Of a stretch of 64,000 nucleotides of DNA, positions 50,836 through 60,399 are shown piece after piece. The notes beneath the pieces were generated by a model. It did not search any database, had not been told where the DNA came from, and saw nothing but the letters and a program-made list of their open reading frames with translations. The DNA is from Clostridiaceae bacterium (GTDB lineage Bacteria; Bacillota; Clostridia; UBA1212; DUPL01), in the NCBI GenBank assembly GCA_012838385.1, contig DUPL01000023.1:1-64000 (forward strand). Reading direction: 5' to 3'. A program made the position numbers and the translations under genes. Numbering within the stretch: the first letter of the stretch is position 1; every line of letters begins with the position of its first letter.

Positions 50836-52056
50836 CTATGCAAGAGTCACATCGAAAGTGATATAGTCTCCTCTGAACAACGATGTTTGTCTGAACACCT
50901 TAATATTCACCACATCGCCTTTTCTCAAACTGCTTTTTATATTCTGAAGCTCCTGCATGGTCCTTACCTTGATACCATTGAATTCAACAATTATGTCGTA
51001 AGTCTTTATGCCCGCCTTTTCAGCAGGACTTCCATTAGCCACGCTACCTACGACAACCCCTCCAGGATAACCGTTCGTCTCAAGAAGCTCTGCAGTATAC
51101 CTTGTATCCTCAGTAATTCCAAGGTATGTGTAAACTGCATTTCCGTTTTCAATCAAGCTCTCGATTATCCTGACAACATCATTCACAGGTATGGCAAACC
51201 CCATTCCTTCATATCCTGTTGCGGCAAGTTTTACACTGTTTACACCAATCAACCTTCCTTCAACATTCACAAGAGCTCCACCGGAATTGCCTGGATTTAT
51301 TGCAGCGTCCGTTTGTATCAGAGTAAGGTCTTTGTAAACACCATCAACTTCTACGCTTCTGTTAAGACCGCTAATTATCCCCTGACTCACGGAACCAAGA
51401 AATTTAAGGCCACCGGGATTTCCCAAGGCAAGAACTATGTCTCCTACCTCAACTTTATCAGAATCTCCAATTTCTATAGCAGTCAGATTGTCCTTTTCGA
51501 TTTTTATAACCGCCAGATCCGATGCAATATCATACCCAATGACTCTAGCATCAATTCCTGTTTCAGGGTCTTCATACAGATGCACCTTTATCTGGGAGTC
51601 AGGATTCATTTCTCCGGCTGTTGTAATGGAGTCCTGTACCACATGATAGTTTGTAATTATATACCCATCTTCCTTGTATATGATACCGCTGCCTTCGCCC
51701 ACTTTTTCAGTAACGGTATCTCCAAACCATCCCTTGTTTACTACCTTGGTTGTTACATTAATACCGACAATCGAAGGCAAAACCTTCTTTGCAACTGCAT
51801 TGGCATAGGATGTTACACTCTCAACAGAAATATTCGTAATGTTCTTTGTGTTCTGCGACTGACTTTTGTCATGTGTCTCCGTCGCACCCAAAAAAGCATT
51901 TCCGCTGTCAACATCTTTGTTAAACACATTAAACCCGACTAAGGACATGCCTCCACCTATGAATCCACATAATATGCAAACAGCAATCATTGATTTAACA
52001 CTCAATGTTATACTCTTTTTCCTGCTTCTATAATCATTATTGTAATATTCATACAT
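50836..52056 (-). CDS. HtrA/DegP-like trypsin-type serine protease with PDZ domain
   Basis: A 406-residue membrane-anchored HtrA protease. A single N-terminal membrane helix (about 20-42) follows a short cytoplasmic stretch; the chymotrypsin-fold domain carries His in ITNYHVV, Asp in ASDLAVIK and Ser in NPGNSGGAL, and a PDZ domain fills the last 95 residues (GVVVGSVANGSPAEKAGI). It degrades misfolded proteins outside the membrane. The ATG at 52056 has AGAGGTG 6 nt upstream; earlier in-frame codons lie in that site. Monocistronic. Confidence 0.95.
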   Translation of the reverse strand: MYEYYNNDYRSRKKSITLSVKSMIAVCILCGFIGGGMSLVGFNVFNKDVDSGNAFLGATETHDKSQSQNTKNITNISVESVTSYANAVAKKVLPSIVGINVTTKVVNKGWFGDTVTEKVGEGSGIIYKEDGYIITNYHVVQDSITTAGEMNPDSQIKVHLYEDPETGIDARVIGYDIASDLAVIKIEKDNLTAIEIGDSDKVEVGDIVLALGNPGGLKFLGSVSQGIISGLNRSVEVDGVYKDLTLIQTDAAINPGNSGGALVNVEGRLIGVNSVKLAATGYEGMGFAIPVNDVVRIIESLIENGNAVYTYLGITEDTRYTAELLETNGYPGGVVVGSVANGSPAEKAGIKTYDIIVEFNGIKVRTMQELQNIKSSLRKGDVVNIKVFRQTSLFRGDYITFDVTLA

Positions 52057-52174
52057 TGGCATCACCTCTTGAGTATATGTTACCTGATATTTTTGACATT
52101 ATATTTACAATTCTTTGTTTTTTATGTGACAAAAACATCTATCATATTATCACCAAAAGAAAGAGATAAATGCC

Positions 52175-52202
52175 AAAAAAATTTGACGGTTAAACCGTCA
52201 AA
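52175..52202 (-). terminator. terminator of the YdbC-like gene
   Basis: TTTGACGG and CCGTCAAA form an 8-bp stem (52182-52202), followed on the minus strand by a T7 run. Confidence 0.85.
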
Positions 52203-52203
52203 C

Positions 52204-52491
52204 TTATCTTACATCAACATATTCATCCAGCAGCGCAAACTCATCTTTTGAATATCTTTGCTCCAAATCATCCATGTCCATACTGTTCAATATCTCTCTG
52301 AGTTTTTCAGCCTCGTCCCTAAATAATGTTATGCCCTTCCTCATTTTATTTGATGATTGCTCCCAGTCGCGTATGTCAAGCTTGGCAGCACCATCATTCC
52401 AGCTGACAATATTAACTTCTTTTGCCCATCCGTTATTTGAGCTATTGATTACTCCCAGCCTTTTAATAATCTTATACCTGATTTCCGCCAT
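52204..52491 (-). CDS. YdbC-type PC4/Sub1-like nucleic-acid-binding protein
   Basis: A 95-residue protein of the YdbC family, a bacterial version of the PC4 (p15) single-strand DNA/RNA-binding fold. KEVNIVSWNDGAAKLDIRDW (about 24-43) and RKGITLFRDEAEKLREIL (about 51-68) are the sheet-and-helix signature. The protein probably dimerises and binds single-stranded nucleic acid. No partner gene is close. Confidence 0.88.
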   Translation of the reverse strand: MAEIRYKIIKRLGVINSSNNGWAKEVNIVSWNDGAAKLDIRDWEQSSNKMRKGITLFRDEAEKLREILNSMDMDDLEQRYSKDEFALLDEYVDVR

Positions 52492-52626
52492 CTTTTCACC
52501 TCCTGTTAACTTTACATCCCAATTATACTAATATATTTGCTGATTTTCATAACCTGGGCAATAAAACAGTGTTGTTTTTTTCTTTCCATGATATAATTAC
52601 TCAAAACATAAATTGAAGGTGATGGC

Positions 52627-53208
52627 ATGAAGGAATATAATATCTCAAAAAATGCATGGCTGGACATAGACATATATCCATGGGGTTGCGACTACAGGCC
52701 GAAAACACAAGCCAAAATTCAAAAAGGATCAAATGGTTTTGAAATTACCATGAAATCGTATGAGAAGAATATTAGGATGGAGAAGACTGAAAGGAATTCG
52801 AATGTTCATACTGATTCATGCATGGAATTCTTCTTCAATGCAGAACCTGAAAAATCAAAAACATACATGAACTTTGAGATTAATCCAAAAGGAGTCATGT
52901 ACATTGGATTCAGCAAAACAGGAGACAGAAGCGGAACAGGCCCCATTGAAGCTCCCGACAATGAATATTTCAACATGAAGTCACGAATAACTGATGAGTA
53001 TTGGGAGATAAGCTATACTGTACCGTATGAGTTTATAAAGCAGTACTTTCCAACCTTTGATGAAAACAAGACGGAATATATAAAAGCAAACTTTTATAAA
53101 TGCGGAGATTTGACAAAACATCCCCACTTTGGAGTGTGGAACAATATAGAAACAGAAGAGCCTGATTTTCACAGGCCCGAATTCTTTGGAGTAATTAATT
53201 TGAGATAA
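52627..53208 (+). CDS. CBM9-like carbohydrate-binding protein without signal peptide
   Basis: A 193-residue beta-sandwich protein of the carbohydrate-binding family 9-like group. CMEFFFNAEPEKSKTYMNFEIN (about 65-86), WEISYTVPYEFI (about 124-135), ANFYKCGD (about 156-163) and HPHFGVWNNI (about 166-175) match the family. No signal peptide is present, so it would act in the cytoplasm or be a lone domain binding sugar metabolites. Its end overlaps the convergent pepT gene by 14 nt. Confidence 0.8.
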   Translation: MKEYNISKNAWLDIDIYPWGCDYRPKTQAKIQKGSNGFEITMKSYEKNIRMEKTERNSNVHTDSCMEFFFNAEPEKSKTYMNFEINPKGVMYIGFSKTGDRSGTGPIEAPDNEYFNMKSRITDEYWEISYTVPYEFIKQYFPTFDENKTEYIKANFYKCGDLTKHPHFGVWNNIETEEPDFHRPEFFGVINLR

Positions 53209-54409
53209 GTTTGCCAGTTATTCTGGTAATCAATTCTACGGACTTGTCCATCTCGTTTATGGACAAATACTCATATTTGCCGTGGAAATTGTAGCCCCCT
53301 GTACCGATATTGGGACACGGAAGCCCCATATACGTCAACCTTGCACCGTCAGTTCCCCCACGAATTGGTTCAATTTGTGGGGTTATTCCTATTTCCCTCA
53401 TAGCTTCCAATGCAATATCTACAACTGTCATGTCCTTTTCTATCATCTTGCGCATGTTGTAATATGAATCCTTTACTGAAACTTCGAAGGTATTCTCTCC
53501 ATATTTGGCATTCATGAACTCAGCGGCTTTCATGAAAAACTCTTTTTGTTCGTTAAACAACTTGTCATCATGATTTCTGATAATATACTCCATTTCAGCT
53601 TTTTCACACATACCATTAATGTCGGTAATATGATAAAAACCTTCATATTTTTCCGTATATGCTGGGTTCATGAACGCAGGCAGAAGACTTTGAAACTCCA
53701 TTGCAAGCAAAATGGCATTCTTCATTTTACCCTTTGCATAACCCGGGTGAATACTGCTTCCATTTACAACCACATTTGCACTGGCTGCATTGAAGTTTTC
53801 GTATTCAAACACGCTTATGTCCCCACCATCTACAGTATACGCAATATCTGCACCAAAAGCTTCAACGTCAAAGTTGTCCGCACCTCTTCCAATTTCCTCA
53901 TCGGGGGTAAAAGCAATGGAAATATCACCATGCAGAATATCCCCCTTCATGATTCTCTCAACAAAACTCATTATAATCGCAATGCCTGCCTTGTTGTCGG
54001 CACCAAGCAGTGTCGTTCCATCCGTTACTATCAAATCATGTCCAACCTTGTTCTCCAAGTTCGGAAATGTAGACGGATCCATGTGTGCATGGTCACTTAA
54101 TTCTATTCTACCGCCATCGTAATTCTTGACAATCCTTGATCTGACATTTTCTCCGGACATATCCGGGGACGTGTCAAGATGAGCTATGAAACCTACAGTT
54201 TTGCACGCCTTGTTCGCATTCCCCTTTATCTTCCCATACACTACACCCGAATCATCAAGATATGCGTTTTCAACACCCAGAGATTTGAGCTCTTCCACCA
54301 ACATTTTCGCAAGAACCGTCTGTCCTTCTGTACTGGGCACACTTCCGCTTTTGGGGTCCGCCTGGGTATTTATCTTCACATACTCTAAAAATCTTTCATA
54401 CGCTTTCAT
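53195..54409 (-). CDS. pepT: peptidase T (tripeptide aminopeptidase)
   Basis: A 404-residue M20-family di-zinc aminopeptidase releasing N-terminal residues from tripeptides. FIAHLDTSPDMSG (about 73-85), LLGADNKAGIAII (about 136-148), TPDEEIGRGADNFD (about 173-186), YTVDGGD (about 194) and NFHGKYEYLSI (about 376-386) hold the zinc ligands and catalytic residues. Cytoplasmic. Begins 2 nt after the stop of the DUF4838 gene on the same strand, so the two are probably co-transcribed. Confidence 0.95.
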   Translation of the reverse strand: MKAYERFLEYVKINTQADPKSGSVPSTEGQTVLAKMLVEELKSLGVENAYLDDSGVVYGKIKGNANKACKTVGFIAHLDTSPDMSGENVRSRIVKNYDGGRIELSDHAHMDPSTFPNLENKVGHDLIVTDGTTLLGADNKAGIAIIMSFVERIMKGDILHGDISIAFTPDEEIGRGADNFDVEAFGADIAYTVDGGDISVFEYENFNAASANVVVNGSSIHPGYAKGKMKNAILLAMEFQSLLPAFMNPAYTEKYEGFYHITDINGMCEKAEMEYIIRNHDDKLFNEQKEFFMKAAEFMNAKYGENTFEVSVKDSYYNMRKMIEKDMTVVDIALEAMREIGITPQIEPIRGGTDGARLTYMGLPCPNIGTGGYNFHGKYEYLSINEMDKSVELITRITGKLISN

Positions 54410-54411
54410 TC

Positions 54412-56097
54412 CTATTTCCTCTCCACATCCTCAGGTGTCACAATTTGCCTCATTCTCTCATAACTGGAATCCAAATTTCCTCTTTCCAGAAGGGATTCTA
54501 TTTTGAAATATCTCAAATCCTCAAAGAACTTCTCAAGTTCCCTTCTTCTTTCTTCAAGACTGCCATCCATTAGGAACAGTTTTGCATATCTTAATGACAT
54601 GCGGGTTCTTCTTACCCTGTAGAGTATTGTCTCATCATCCGCCATTCTTTCAGCCATATCAAAAAGGCTGTCCGCATAATCTACAAATTCCTTGGTAAGA
54701 AAATCCCTGTTCGGATCGTCGTATAATCCAAAATGAAAGTTTTCCTCTTCAGCCTTCTTGTTCAATACATCTATATACTTTCTCAAAGGAGCTGCTGCGT
54801 TTTGGTAATATCCATACATGAACTCATCAATTATCAAGTTAACATCGCAATACGGATCTTCCAAAAGTTTTGCAATTACATATGCACGCAGATGAGCATA
54901 CTCACTGAATTTAATCTCTCCACAACCTTGTGAAAACACTCCTTTGACATTGTGCTCAGCAAAGAACTGCATGTTCTTCTGAAGGGCATACAGATTCGGA
55001 TAAGGAGTAAGATAGTTTAGGAAGTTGACAATATAGTCCCAGATAAAGATATTGTTGGCTATTTTGCTCCAAGCTACAATATCTTCAATAAAGGAGCCAT
55101 TTCTGTGCACACCCTTATCGTTAACCTGATCGCATGTAGTAATGGGATGGCTGAAACAGCACTCTATTGTACACAGCCTTACTATAACATTATCACGCGG
55201 TTTTGTTTTCAGAGGCGCTTTTCTTGTATACCTGTAGGCTAATGTATCGATGTATTTGTCAGGGTATTCGTCCTTTATTGCATCAGCCACACTGTTTACA
55301 AAACGGATAACATTACCCGCAGGAGAGCCTTCTTCCTCCTCTATTGCACTGCACTGGTCGCATCGGCACTGGTTTCCTTCCTCAAAGGTATCATTCTGCG
55401 AAACTGATACAATCTTCACATTTGGATTTTCATCAAAAGCCTTCTTAACCTTCTCTATTGTAATCTTTAATACATCAGGATTGGAAAGACAAATCTGGTG
55501 ATGGGGTCCTGTGGTTCTTTCTCCATCAATCATAGGGAAATATTCTGGATGGGTCTTGAAATATTCCTCTTGTGGAATGATGGTATGAAAAGTATGCACA
55601 AAACCAAGCCCGTATTCGAACTTTCCTCCATGTTCCCTTTCCAACTGCATGTGGTGTCCATTCAACTTGTTTCGAAGCGCAAAGGATGGTTCGAAGGCAT
55701 CCTTGTAGAAGGTTTCCCTGTACCAGAAGAATGGACTTTCATCAATATTGATTTCAGGTATTGTAAATTCATCTTTCCTTGGCACATACTCACAATCGGA
55801 TGTAAACCATCTGCAACCTGCGTACCTTTCGAAAAAGGTGTATATCGCATACAGAATACCTCTATTTGTATTGCCTGACAGAATCAGATTGTCACCTTCC
55901 GTTCTTATCACATATGCATCCTCACCCTTGTCCTTGGGCTTCACTCCGCCCAGTTTAATCAATTTATCGCTATCCTCCTGAGCTCTTTCCAAAACAGCAC
56001 CAGTGAGCTTATTAAACAGGTCACAGAATTCCTTTATTGCAAATTCATATTCTCCTTCTATTCTATACTCGGTTTTTCCGTTTATTGCAAGAATCAT
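54412..56097 (-). CDS. DUF4838 glycoside-hydrolase-like protein
   Basis: A 561-residue protein of the DUF4838 family. An N-terminal beta/alpha domain as found before GH20/GH67 barrels (about 1-110, ending GILYAIYTFFERYAGCRWF) is followed by a TIM-barrel-like region with SVSQNDTF (about 232) and a Cys pair CRCDQC (about 244-249), then a helical C-terminal part. No signal peptide, so it probably acts on imported oligosaccharides. A uronic-acid or hexosamine glycosidase activity is suggested by fold only. A promoter with an extended -10 lies just upstream. Confidence 0.8.
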   Translation of the reverse strand: MILAINGKTEYRIEGEYEFAIKEFCDLFNKLTGAVLERAQEDSDKLIKLGGVKPKDKGEDAYVIRTEGDNLILSGNTNRGILYAIYTFFERYAGCRWFTSDCEYVPRKDEFTIPEINIDESPFFWYRETFYKDAFEPSFALRNKLNGHHMQLEREHGGKFEYGLGFVHTFHTIIPQEEYFKTHPEYFPMIDGERTTGPHHQICLSNPDVLKITIEKVKKAFDENPNVKIVSVSQNDTFEEGNQCRCDQCSAIEEEEGSPAGNVIRFVNSVADAIKDEYPDKYIDTLAYRYTRKAPLKTKPRDNVIVRLCTIECCFSHPITTCDQVNDKGVHRNGSFIEDIVAWSKIANNIFIWDYIVNFLNYLTPYPNLYALQKNMQFFAEHNVKGVFSQGCGEIKFSEYAHLRAYVIAKLLEDPYCDVNLIIDEFMYGYYQNAAAPLRKYIDVLNKKAEEENFHFGLYDDPNRDFLTKEFVDYADSLFDMAERMADDETILYRVRRTRMSLRYAKLFLMDGSLEERRRELEKFFEDLRYFKIESLLERGNLDSSYERMRQIVTPEDVERK

Positions 56098-56132
56098 GAT
56101 AAATTACCTCCAATGATTGACTTTTGCCTACA

Positions 56133-56184
56133 TTATACCATGAGAAAGAAAAAATTGATACAAGACGCATTTTGTGCTAAAATC
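56133..56184. promoter_or_regulatory. divergent promoter pair
   Basis: Minus strand: extended -10 TGGTATAAT (56133-56141) for the DUF4838/pepT genes, with a weak -35 (TATCAA). Plus strand: TTGATA (56156-56161), 17 nt, TAAAAT (56179-56184) for the LTA-synthase-like gene. The two share about 50 nt. Confidence 0.6.
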
Positions 56185-56236
56185 ATTTAAGGTTTGAAAA
56201 AATATATAAACAACAGGAAAGGTCATTCAAGGTATT

Positions 56237-58639
56237 ATGTTAAAGACTAAGAAAGAAAATACAGAAGAAAACAGTGAAAAGCAACCTTTTGGATTGCAGT
56301 TTATGCAATCCTGCAAGGAATTAAATAATATTGTAAAAAAATATTACAAGAAGCTATTACCTTGGATAGCTACATATTTTGCTATTGCCATAGTTTCACT
56401 ATTAATGACAGAATACGGAAACAATATGTTAAGTTCCAGTTTCCCCAAAACTCTATTACTTTTGTTTCCAAGGTTATTCTTTTTGTTTGTACTTACACTG
56501 ACAAGTTTCATATCCGACAAGAAATACGTATACTTCTCCCTGTTGAGCGGGGTTTTTCTATTATGGACGGGAATTCTTGCAAAAGTTTCCCCAGCAATAT
56601 ATATATCCTTATTTATCATATGCGCAGGCTTTGCGCTGTACTTTCATTATCGAAATAAAAGAAATGGCATGGAACATGATCCATACAAAGCCATTTTCAA
56701 AAGAATACATTTTTGGACATTTTCATTTTTGCTCCTAACACTGGCAATTGAGCTTGTCCACCAGTTTAATCCAATAAGGGCAATCCCCAGAATAGTTACA
56801 AATCCGGACATGTTCATGCTCAATGTTGCAATAGTAATGGGCATAGGTATGTTTGTCTTTATTTGCAAAAAAAGAAACTTTGCTTTTGCCATGTATGCGG
56901 CATTCTGGGTTATTCTATCATATATAAGTTATCTGAAGTATTCCAATGTAAACGAACCTGTTCTTTTACTGGACGTATTCCAAATCAACGAGGGTGTTGC
57001 CGCTGCTTTCAAGGTACTTGACTGGATAGATCTGGCGCTAATTGTAGTGATACTCGTTGGTCTTGTCATAGGAATAAGGGCATTCAGCAAAAAAGCAAAG
57101 AAAGTTGCTTTTGACATGAAAAACCTGGTGATCATACTTCTTTTGTATGCACTTCTTCCAGGACCCATTATAGGTGCTGGTAGTGTTGGTTCTATGAAAA
57201 CCCATGAAAGATTCTTAAAAGACATTTTCTTTCATGATGGATTTGTTTACAGTTTCATCAACTACTCTTTCAAATCCTCCATCACTGAACCAAAAGGATA
57301 CAGTGATGAGATAATTGACGATTTGATAGAAAGCATAAACAAACAGCACAATTCAAAAAGCGGAGATTACCCCGAAATCAAGAACATTATCGTAATTCAG
57401 CTTGAATCTTTTGCAGACCCAAATCTTTTTCCGGGTGCAAGTTTTGAAAGAGACCCTATCCCATTCCTTCATTACTTGGAAGAAAACTTTACCACAGGCA
57501 CGATTGACGTTCCTGTATTTGGAGGACAAACGGTTAAAAGTGAATTTGAATTCATTACAGGACTGAACATGAACCTGCTACCCTATGGTTACAGTCCATA
57601 TGTTCAGCATATAGACAAGAACACCATGGACAGCTTTGCAAGGTATTTAAACTCTCTGGGTTATACGCCTACAGCAATTCACAACTATCAAGGTGAATTT
57701 TTCAGCAGACATGAAGTGTATAAAAATCTGGGATTCAGAAGATTTTTATGCTACGAAACCATGCCTGATATCGAAAAAAGACCCGGCGCCATCTGGGCTA
57801 ATGACAGCATCCTAAAGGACCAGATTGCCATGGTTCTTGATGATACTGAAGGCGGAGACTTTGTATACACCGTTACAGTTCAGTTGCACAGCAAGTACCT
57901 TGTTATTGACGAAAGTGAATTTCCCATGGAGTTCGAAATTGATGGAGACGATGAAAAGAAAGCTAGAGTAGCATATTACCTTGGCCAATTGGAAGAGTTT
58001 GATGACGCTATAAAAAGTATAATAGATTATCTGGAAAAAAAAGGCGAACCGACCTTTGTACTAATGTATTCCGATCATCTGCCAAATCTCTTCTATGACG
58101 TGGAGGAAATGTCGCAGGATGACAAGTTCGTTACCAAGTTCTACACATGGAACAATGTAGGCTTGGAAAAATTGCAAGACAGACATCTGGAGCTGTACCA
58201 CTTGTCTACCTATCTGTGTGACATGATAGGACTTGATGGAAACCTCGTTAACAAGTTCCACAGGGTGTACAATAACGACCCTGAGTACTTCCACTATTAC
58301 AAACTGCTTCAGTACTATTTGATGCAGGAAGACATAAACAAGGATGAATACGAAAATGATGATTATGAAATAGGTGGAATAATACCGTTTTATATAGACA
58401 GTGTCACATATGATGAAGAAAAGAGAACACTAACAGTAATTGGTGATGGTTTTACCGAAAACACATTTTTATGCATCAACGATAAAGTGTATGATGCAGA
58501 GTATATAAACCAGTCGCTGATAGTTGTCAGGGATTTCAGAAAGCCTCTTGCCGAAGGAGACATCATATCCGTTCAAATAATTGGCGAGAAATATGGTGCT
58601 CTGCTAAGAGAAAGTGAAGTAATAGTATATAGAGGATGA
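56237..58639 (+). CDS. LTA synthase-family sulfatase-domain membrane protein
   Basis: An 800-residue membrane enzyme. About eight or nine membrane segments occupy residues 40-325, more than the five of LtaS, followed by an extracellular alkaline-phosphatase/sulfatase domain. The metal and nucleophile positions of LtaS are matched by E390 (QLES), T432 (GGQTV), D613 and H614 (YSDHLP). A beta-rich tail of about 100 residues ends the protein. Homologues polymerise glycerol phosphate on glycolipids or add phosphoglycerol/phosphoethanolamine to surface glycans. The exact acceptor is unknown. It is followed by its own terminator. Confidence 0.9.
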   Translation: MLKTKKENTEENSEKQPFGLQFMQSCKELNNIVKKYYKKLLPWIATYFAIAIVSLLMTEYGNNMLSSSFPKTLLLLFPRLFFLFVLTLTSFISDKKYVYFSLLSGVFLLWTGILAKVSPAIYISLFIICAGFALYFHYRNKRNGMEHDPYKAIFKRIHFWTFSFLLLTLAIELVHQFNPIRAIPRIVTNPDMFMLNVAIVMGIGMFVFICKKRNFAFAMYAAFWVILSYISYLKYSNVNEPVLLLDVFQINEGVAAAFKVLDWIDLALIVVILVGLVIGIRAFSKKAKKVAFDMKNLVIILLLYALLPGPIIGAGSVGSMKTHERFLKDIFFHDGFVYSFINYSFKSSITEPKGYSDEIIDDLIESINKQHNSKSGDYPEIKNIIVIQLESFADPNLFPGASFERDPIPFLHYLEENFTTGTIDVPVFGGQTVKSEFEFITGLNMNLLPYGYSPYVQHIDKNTMDSFARYLNSLGYTPTAIHNYQGEFFSRHEVYKNLGFRRFLCYETMPDIEKRPGAIWANDSILKDQIAMVLDDTEGGDFVYTVTVQLHSKYLVIDESEFPMEFEIDGDDEKKARVAYYLGQLEEFDDAIKSIIDYLEKKGEPTFVLMYSDHLPNLFYDVEEMSQDDKFVTKFYTWNNVGLEKLQDRHLELYHLSTYLCDMIGLDGNLVNKFHRVYNNDPEYFHYYKLLQYYLMQEDINKDEYENDDYEIGGIIPFYIDSVTYDEEKRTLTVIGDGFTENTFLCINDKVYDAEYINQSLIVVRDFRKPLAEGDIISVQIIGEKYGALLRESEVIVYRG

Positions 58640-58656
58640 CAATATATTGGAAATAC

Positions 58657-58697
58657 ATGGAGGTACTGAAACTTAATACTACAGTATCTCCATTTTT
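58657..58697 (+). terminator. terminator of the LTA-synthase-like gene
   Basis: ATGGAGGTACTG and CAGTATCTCCAT form a 12-bp stem with one G-U pair, followed by TTTTTT. Confidence 0.85.
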
Positions 58698-58760
58698 TAG
58701 TTGCAAATTTCAGTAATTAGTGTAAAATATAATAAACAAATTAGAAAGAAGGGAAACTAT

Positions 58761-60368
58761 TTGAAGAAAAGCACAATAAGAATCTTAATAATTCAGATTG
58801 CACTAATATTAACAATCAGCGCTTTGTCAGGCTGCAGCAACAATGTCGGTTCTGACGATGACTTGCAACCAGGTAGTTATGTAATAAAGCGTGAAAAACC
58901 TGATATCAAATCCGAAGAGCCGGTTGAAGGAACCGCTACGACTTTCAAGGTAAACAAGGTGTTCAGCAATAATATGGTTCTTCAAAGGGACGAGTATATC
59001 AGAATATATGGAACAGCTGAAGCAAGTGATGAAGGCAAAATTGTAACCGCTTCCTTTAAAGGTTTGCATGGGAGTGCAACTGTGGAAAACGGCGAATGGA
59101 TAATTACATTGGGAGGTACCCTTCCCGCTTCGAAAGATATGGGGCACACACTGACTGTTTCAGGTGGAGACGGAGTAAGTTACGAGTTCAATGATGTTCT
59201 GGTTGGAGATGTGTTTTGGGTTGTGGGACAGTCAAATATCCAGTACAATCTATCAACCATGCTGGCCGAACAACCCGATTGCGGCGTTGAACTGAACAAG
59301 GATGATGCAATCAGGGTGTGCATAAACAACCCACAATCCGGCAAATTCAATGGTTCGGATGCAACTACGGTTTATAATGACTGTATGCTTCACACAAGGA
59401 ACACATGGCAAAAAGCATACAATTATGCAAAATCAGGTTCAGCAATAGGCTATACTTTTGCAAAGAACATATACGATGCAACCAATGGTGAAATCCCTAT
59501 CGGTATTATTACATTCGAATGCGCAGGAGCTGCATTGTCTGCATTCATGCCACCTGAAGTCTGCGAAGAGAAAGGCATAGGTCTTACACAGAGTACAGTT
59601 CTTGGCGATTCAACAACCCGCTGGATATGGAACCAGCTTATGTATCCATTCCGCCACATGACAATCAGCGGTCTTGTATGGTATCAGGGAGAAAGTGACT
59701 GCCTGAATCATCTATACCCCATTTACGCAGAGAATCTGGCTGCTACTTTCGAGTTTTACCGTAATACCATAAACCAAAACTATCACGACTTCCCTATCTT
59801 TGTAGTGGAGTTCCCTTCAATTTACACAATGCCTGCTGGAACAATAGGAGATTGGGCATTTCTTGATTTGGGCAATGTTCGTGGAGCAATAAGCAAGGTG
59901 GCGCTTCTTTGTGACAATGTTTTCATGGCAGCAGGTTCCGATGTCTGGAAGGACAAAACATACTGGAACAGCTTGCATCCAAAGTGCAAGTTTGAGCAAT
60001 CAAAAAGATTATCCGACCTTGCCTTAAGTGTATTGTATGACAAAGTTGACATTGAATACAATGAAGGTCCTGTAGCGGTTAAAGTTAAATATAACAAAAA
60101 AGAAGTTACTATTACATATAGAAGTGTTGGAGATGGTCTTAAGGCCGAAGGCGACAAAATTATAGGTTTTCAAATCTATACAAAAGGTATGTGGATGGAC
60201 GCTGAAGATGTGACTATAGTTGACAAGAACAAGATAGTGATTAAATACGACTATAACATAACCGGCGTAAGATACAACTGCCTTGCAGAAGACTGCTATC
60301 CTGAAGAGGTAAATCTATCAAACAGTAGTGGCATACCAGCAATTGCTTTCTATGACATATTGGATTAA
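58761..60368 (+). CDS. sialate O-acetylesterase-like lipoprotein
   Basis: A 535-residue secreted lipoprotein: a signal peptide ends in the lipobox LSGC (about residues 25-28). After a short linker and a beta domain (about 60-150), the SGNH/SASA esterase domain follows, with VVGQSNIQYNL (about 155, block-I Ser), WYQGESDC (about 310) and SLHPKCKF (about 405, catalytic His; the usual preceding Asp is Ser). It probably removes acetyl groups from sugars of plant or host glycans at the cell surface. The start is a TTG at 58761 with AAGGG upstream; codons before it lack a ribosome site. Confidence 0.87.
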   Translation: MKKSTIRILIIQIALILTISALSGCSNNVGSDDDLQPGSYVIKREKPDIKSEEPVEGTATTFKVNKVFSNNMVLQRDEYIRIYGTAEASDEGKIVTASFKGLHGSATVENGEWIITLGGTLPASKDMGHTLTVSGGDGVSYEFNDVLVGDVFWVVGQSNIQYNLSTMLAEQPDCGVELNKDDAIRVCINNPQSGKFNGSDATTVYNDCMLHTRNTWQKAYNYAKSGSAIGYTFAKNIYDATNGEIPIGIITFECAGAALSAFMPPEVCEEKGIGLTQSTVLGDSTTRWIWNQLMYPFRHMTISGLVWYQGESDCLNHLYPIYAENLAATFEFYRNTINQNYHDFPIFVVEFPSIYTMPAGTIGDWAFLDLGNVRGAISKVALLCDNVFMAAGSDVWKDKTYWNSLHPKCKFEQSKRLSDLALSVLYDKVDIEYNEGPVAVKVKYNKKEVTITYRSVGDGLKAEGDKIIGFQIYTKGMWMDAEDVTIVDKNKIVIKYDYNITGVRYNCLAEDCYPEEVNLSNSSGIPAIAFYDILD

Positions 60369-60373
60369 GATAA

Positions 60374-60399
60374 GAGGCTGCAAATCGCAGCCTCCTTTT
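60374..60399. terminator. terminator between convergent genes
   Basis: GAGGCTGC and GCAGCCTC form an 8-bp stem with a 5-nt loop, then CTTTT on the plus strand. It ends the esterase gene and touches the end of the convergent surface-protein gene. Confidence 0.8.

Noticed and set aside
50764-51942. 392-codon plus-strand frame antisense to the HtrA gene
   Set aside because: Mirror of a well-conserved protease gene; composition is not protein-like and there is no ribosome site.
53546-54100. 184-codon plus-strand frame antisense to pepT
   Set aside because: Shadow of the pepT coding sequence, rich in Cys, His and Ile runs and without family signatures.
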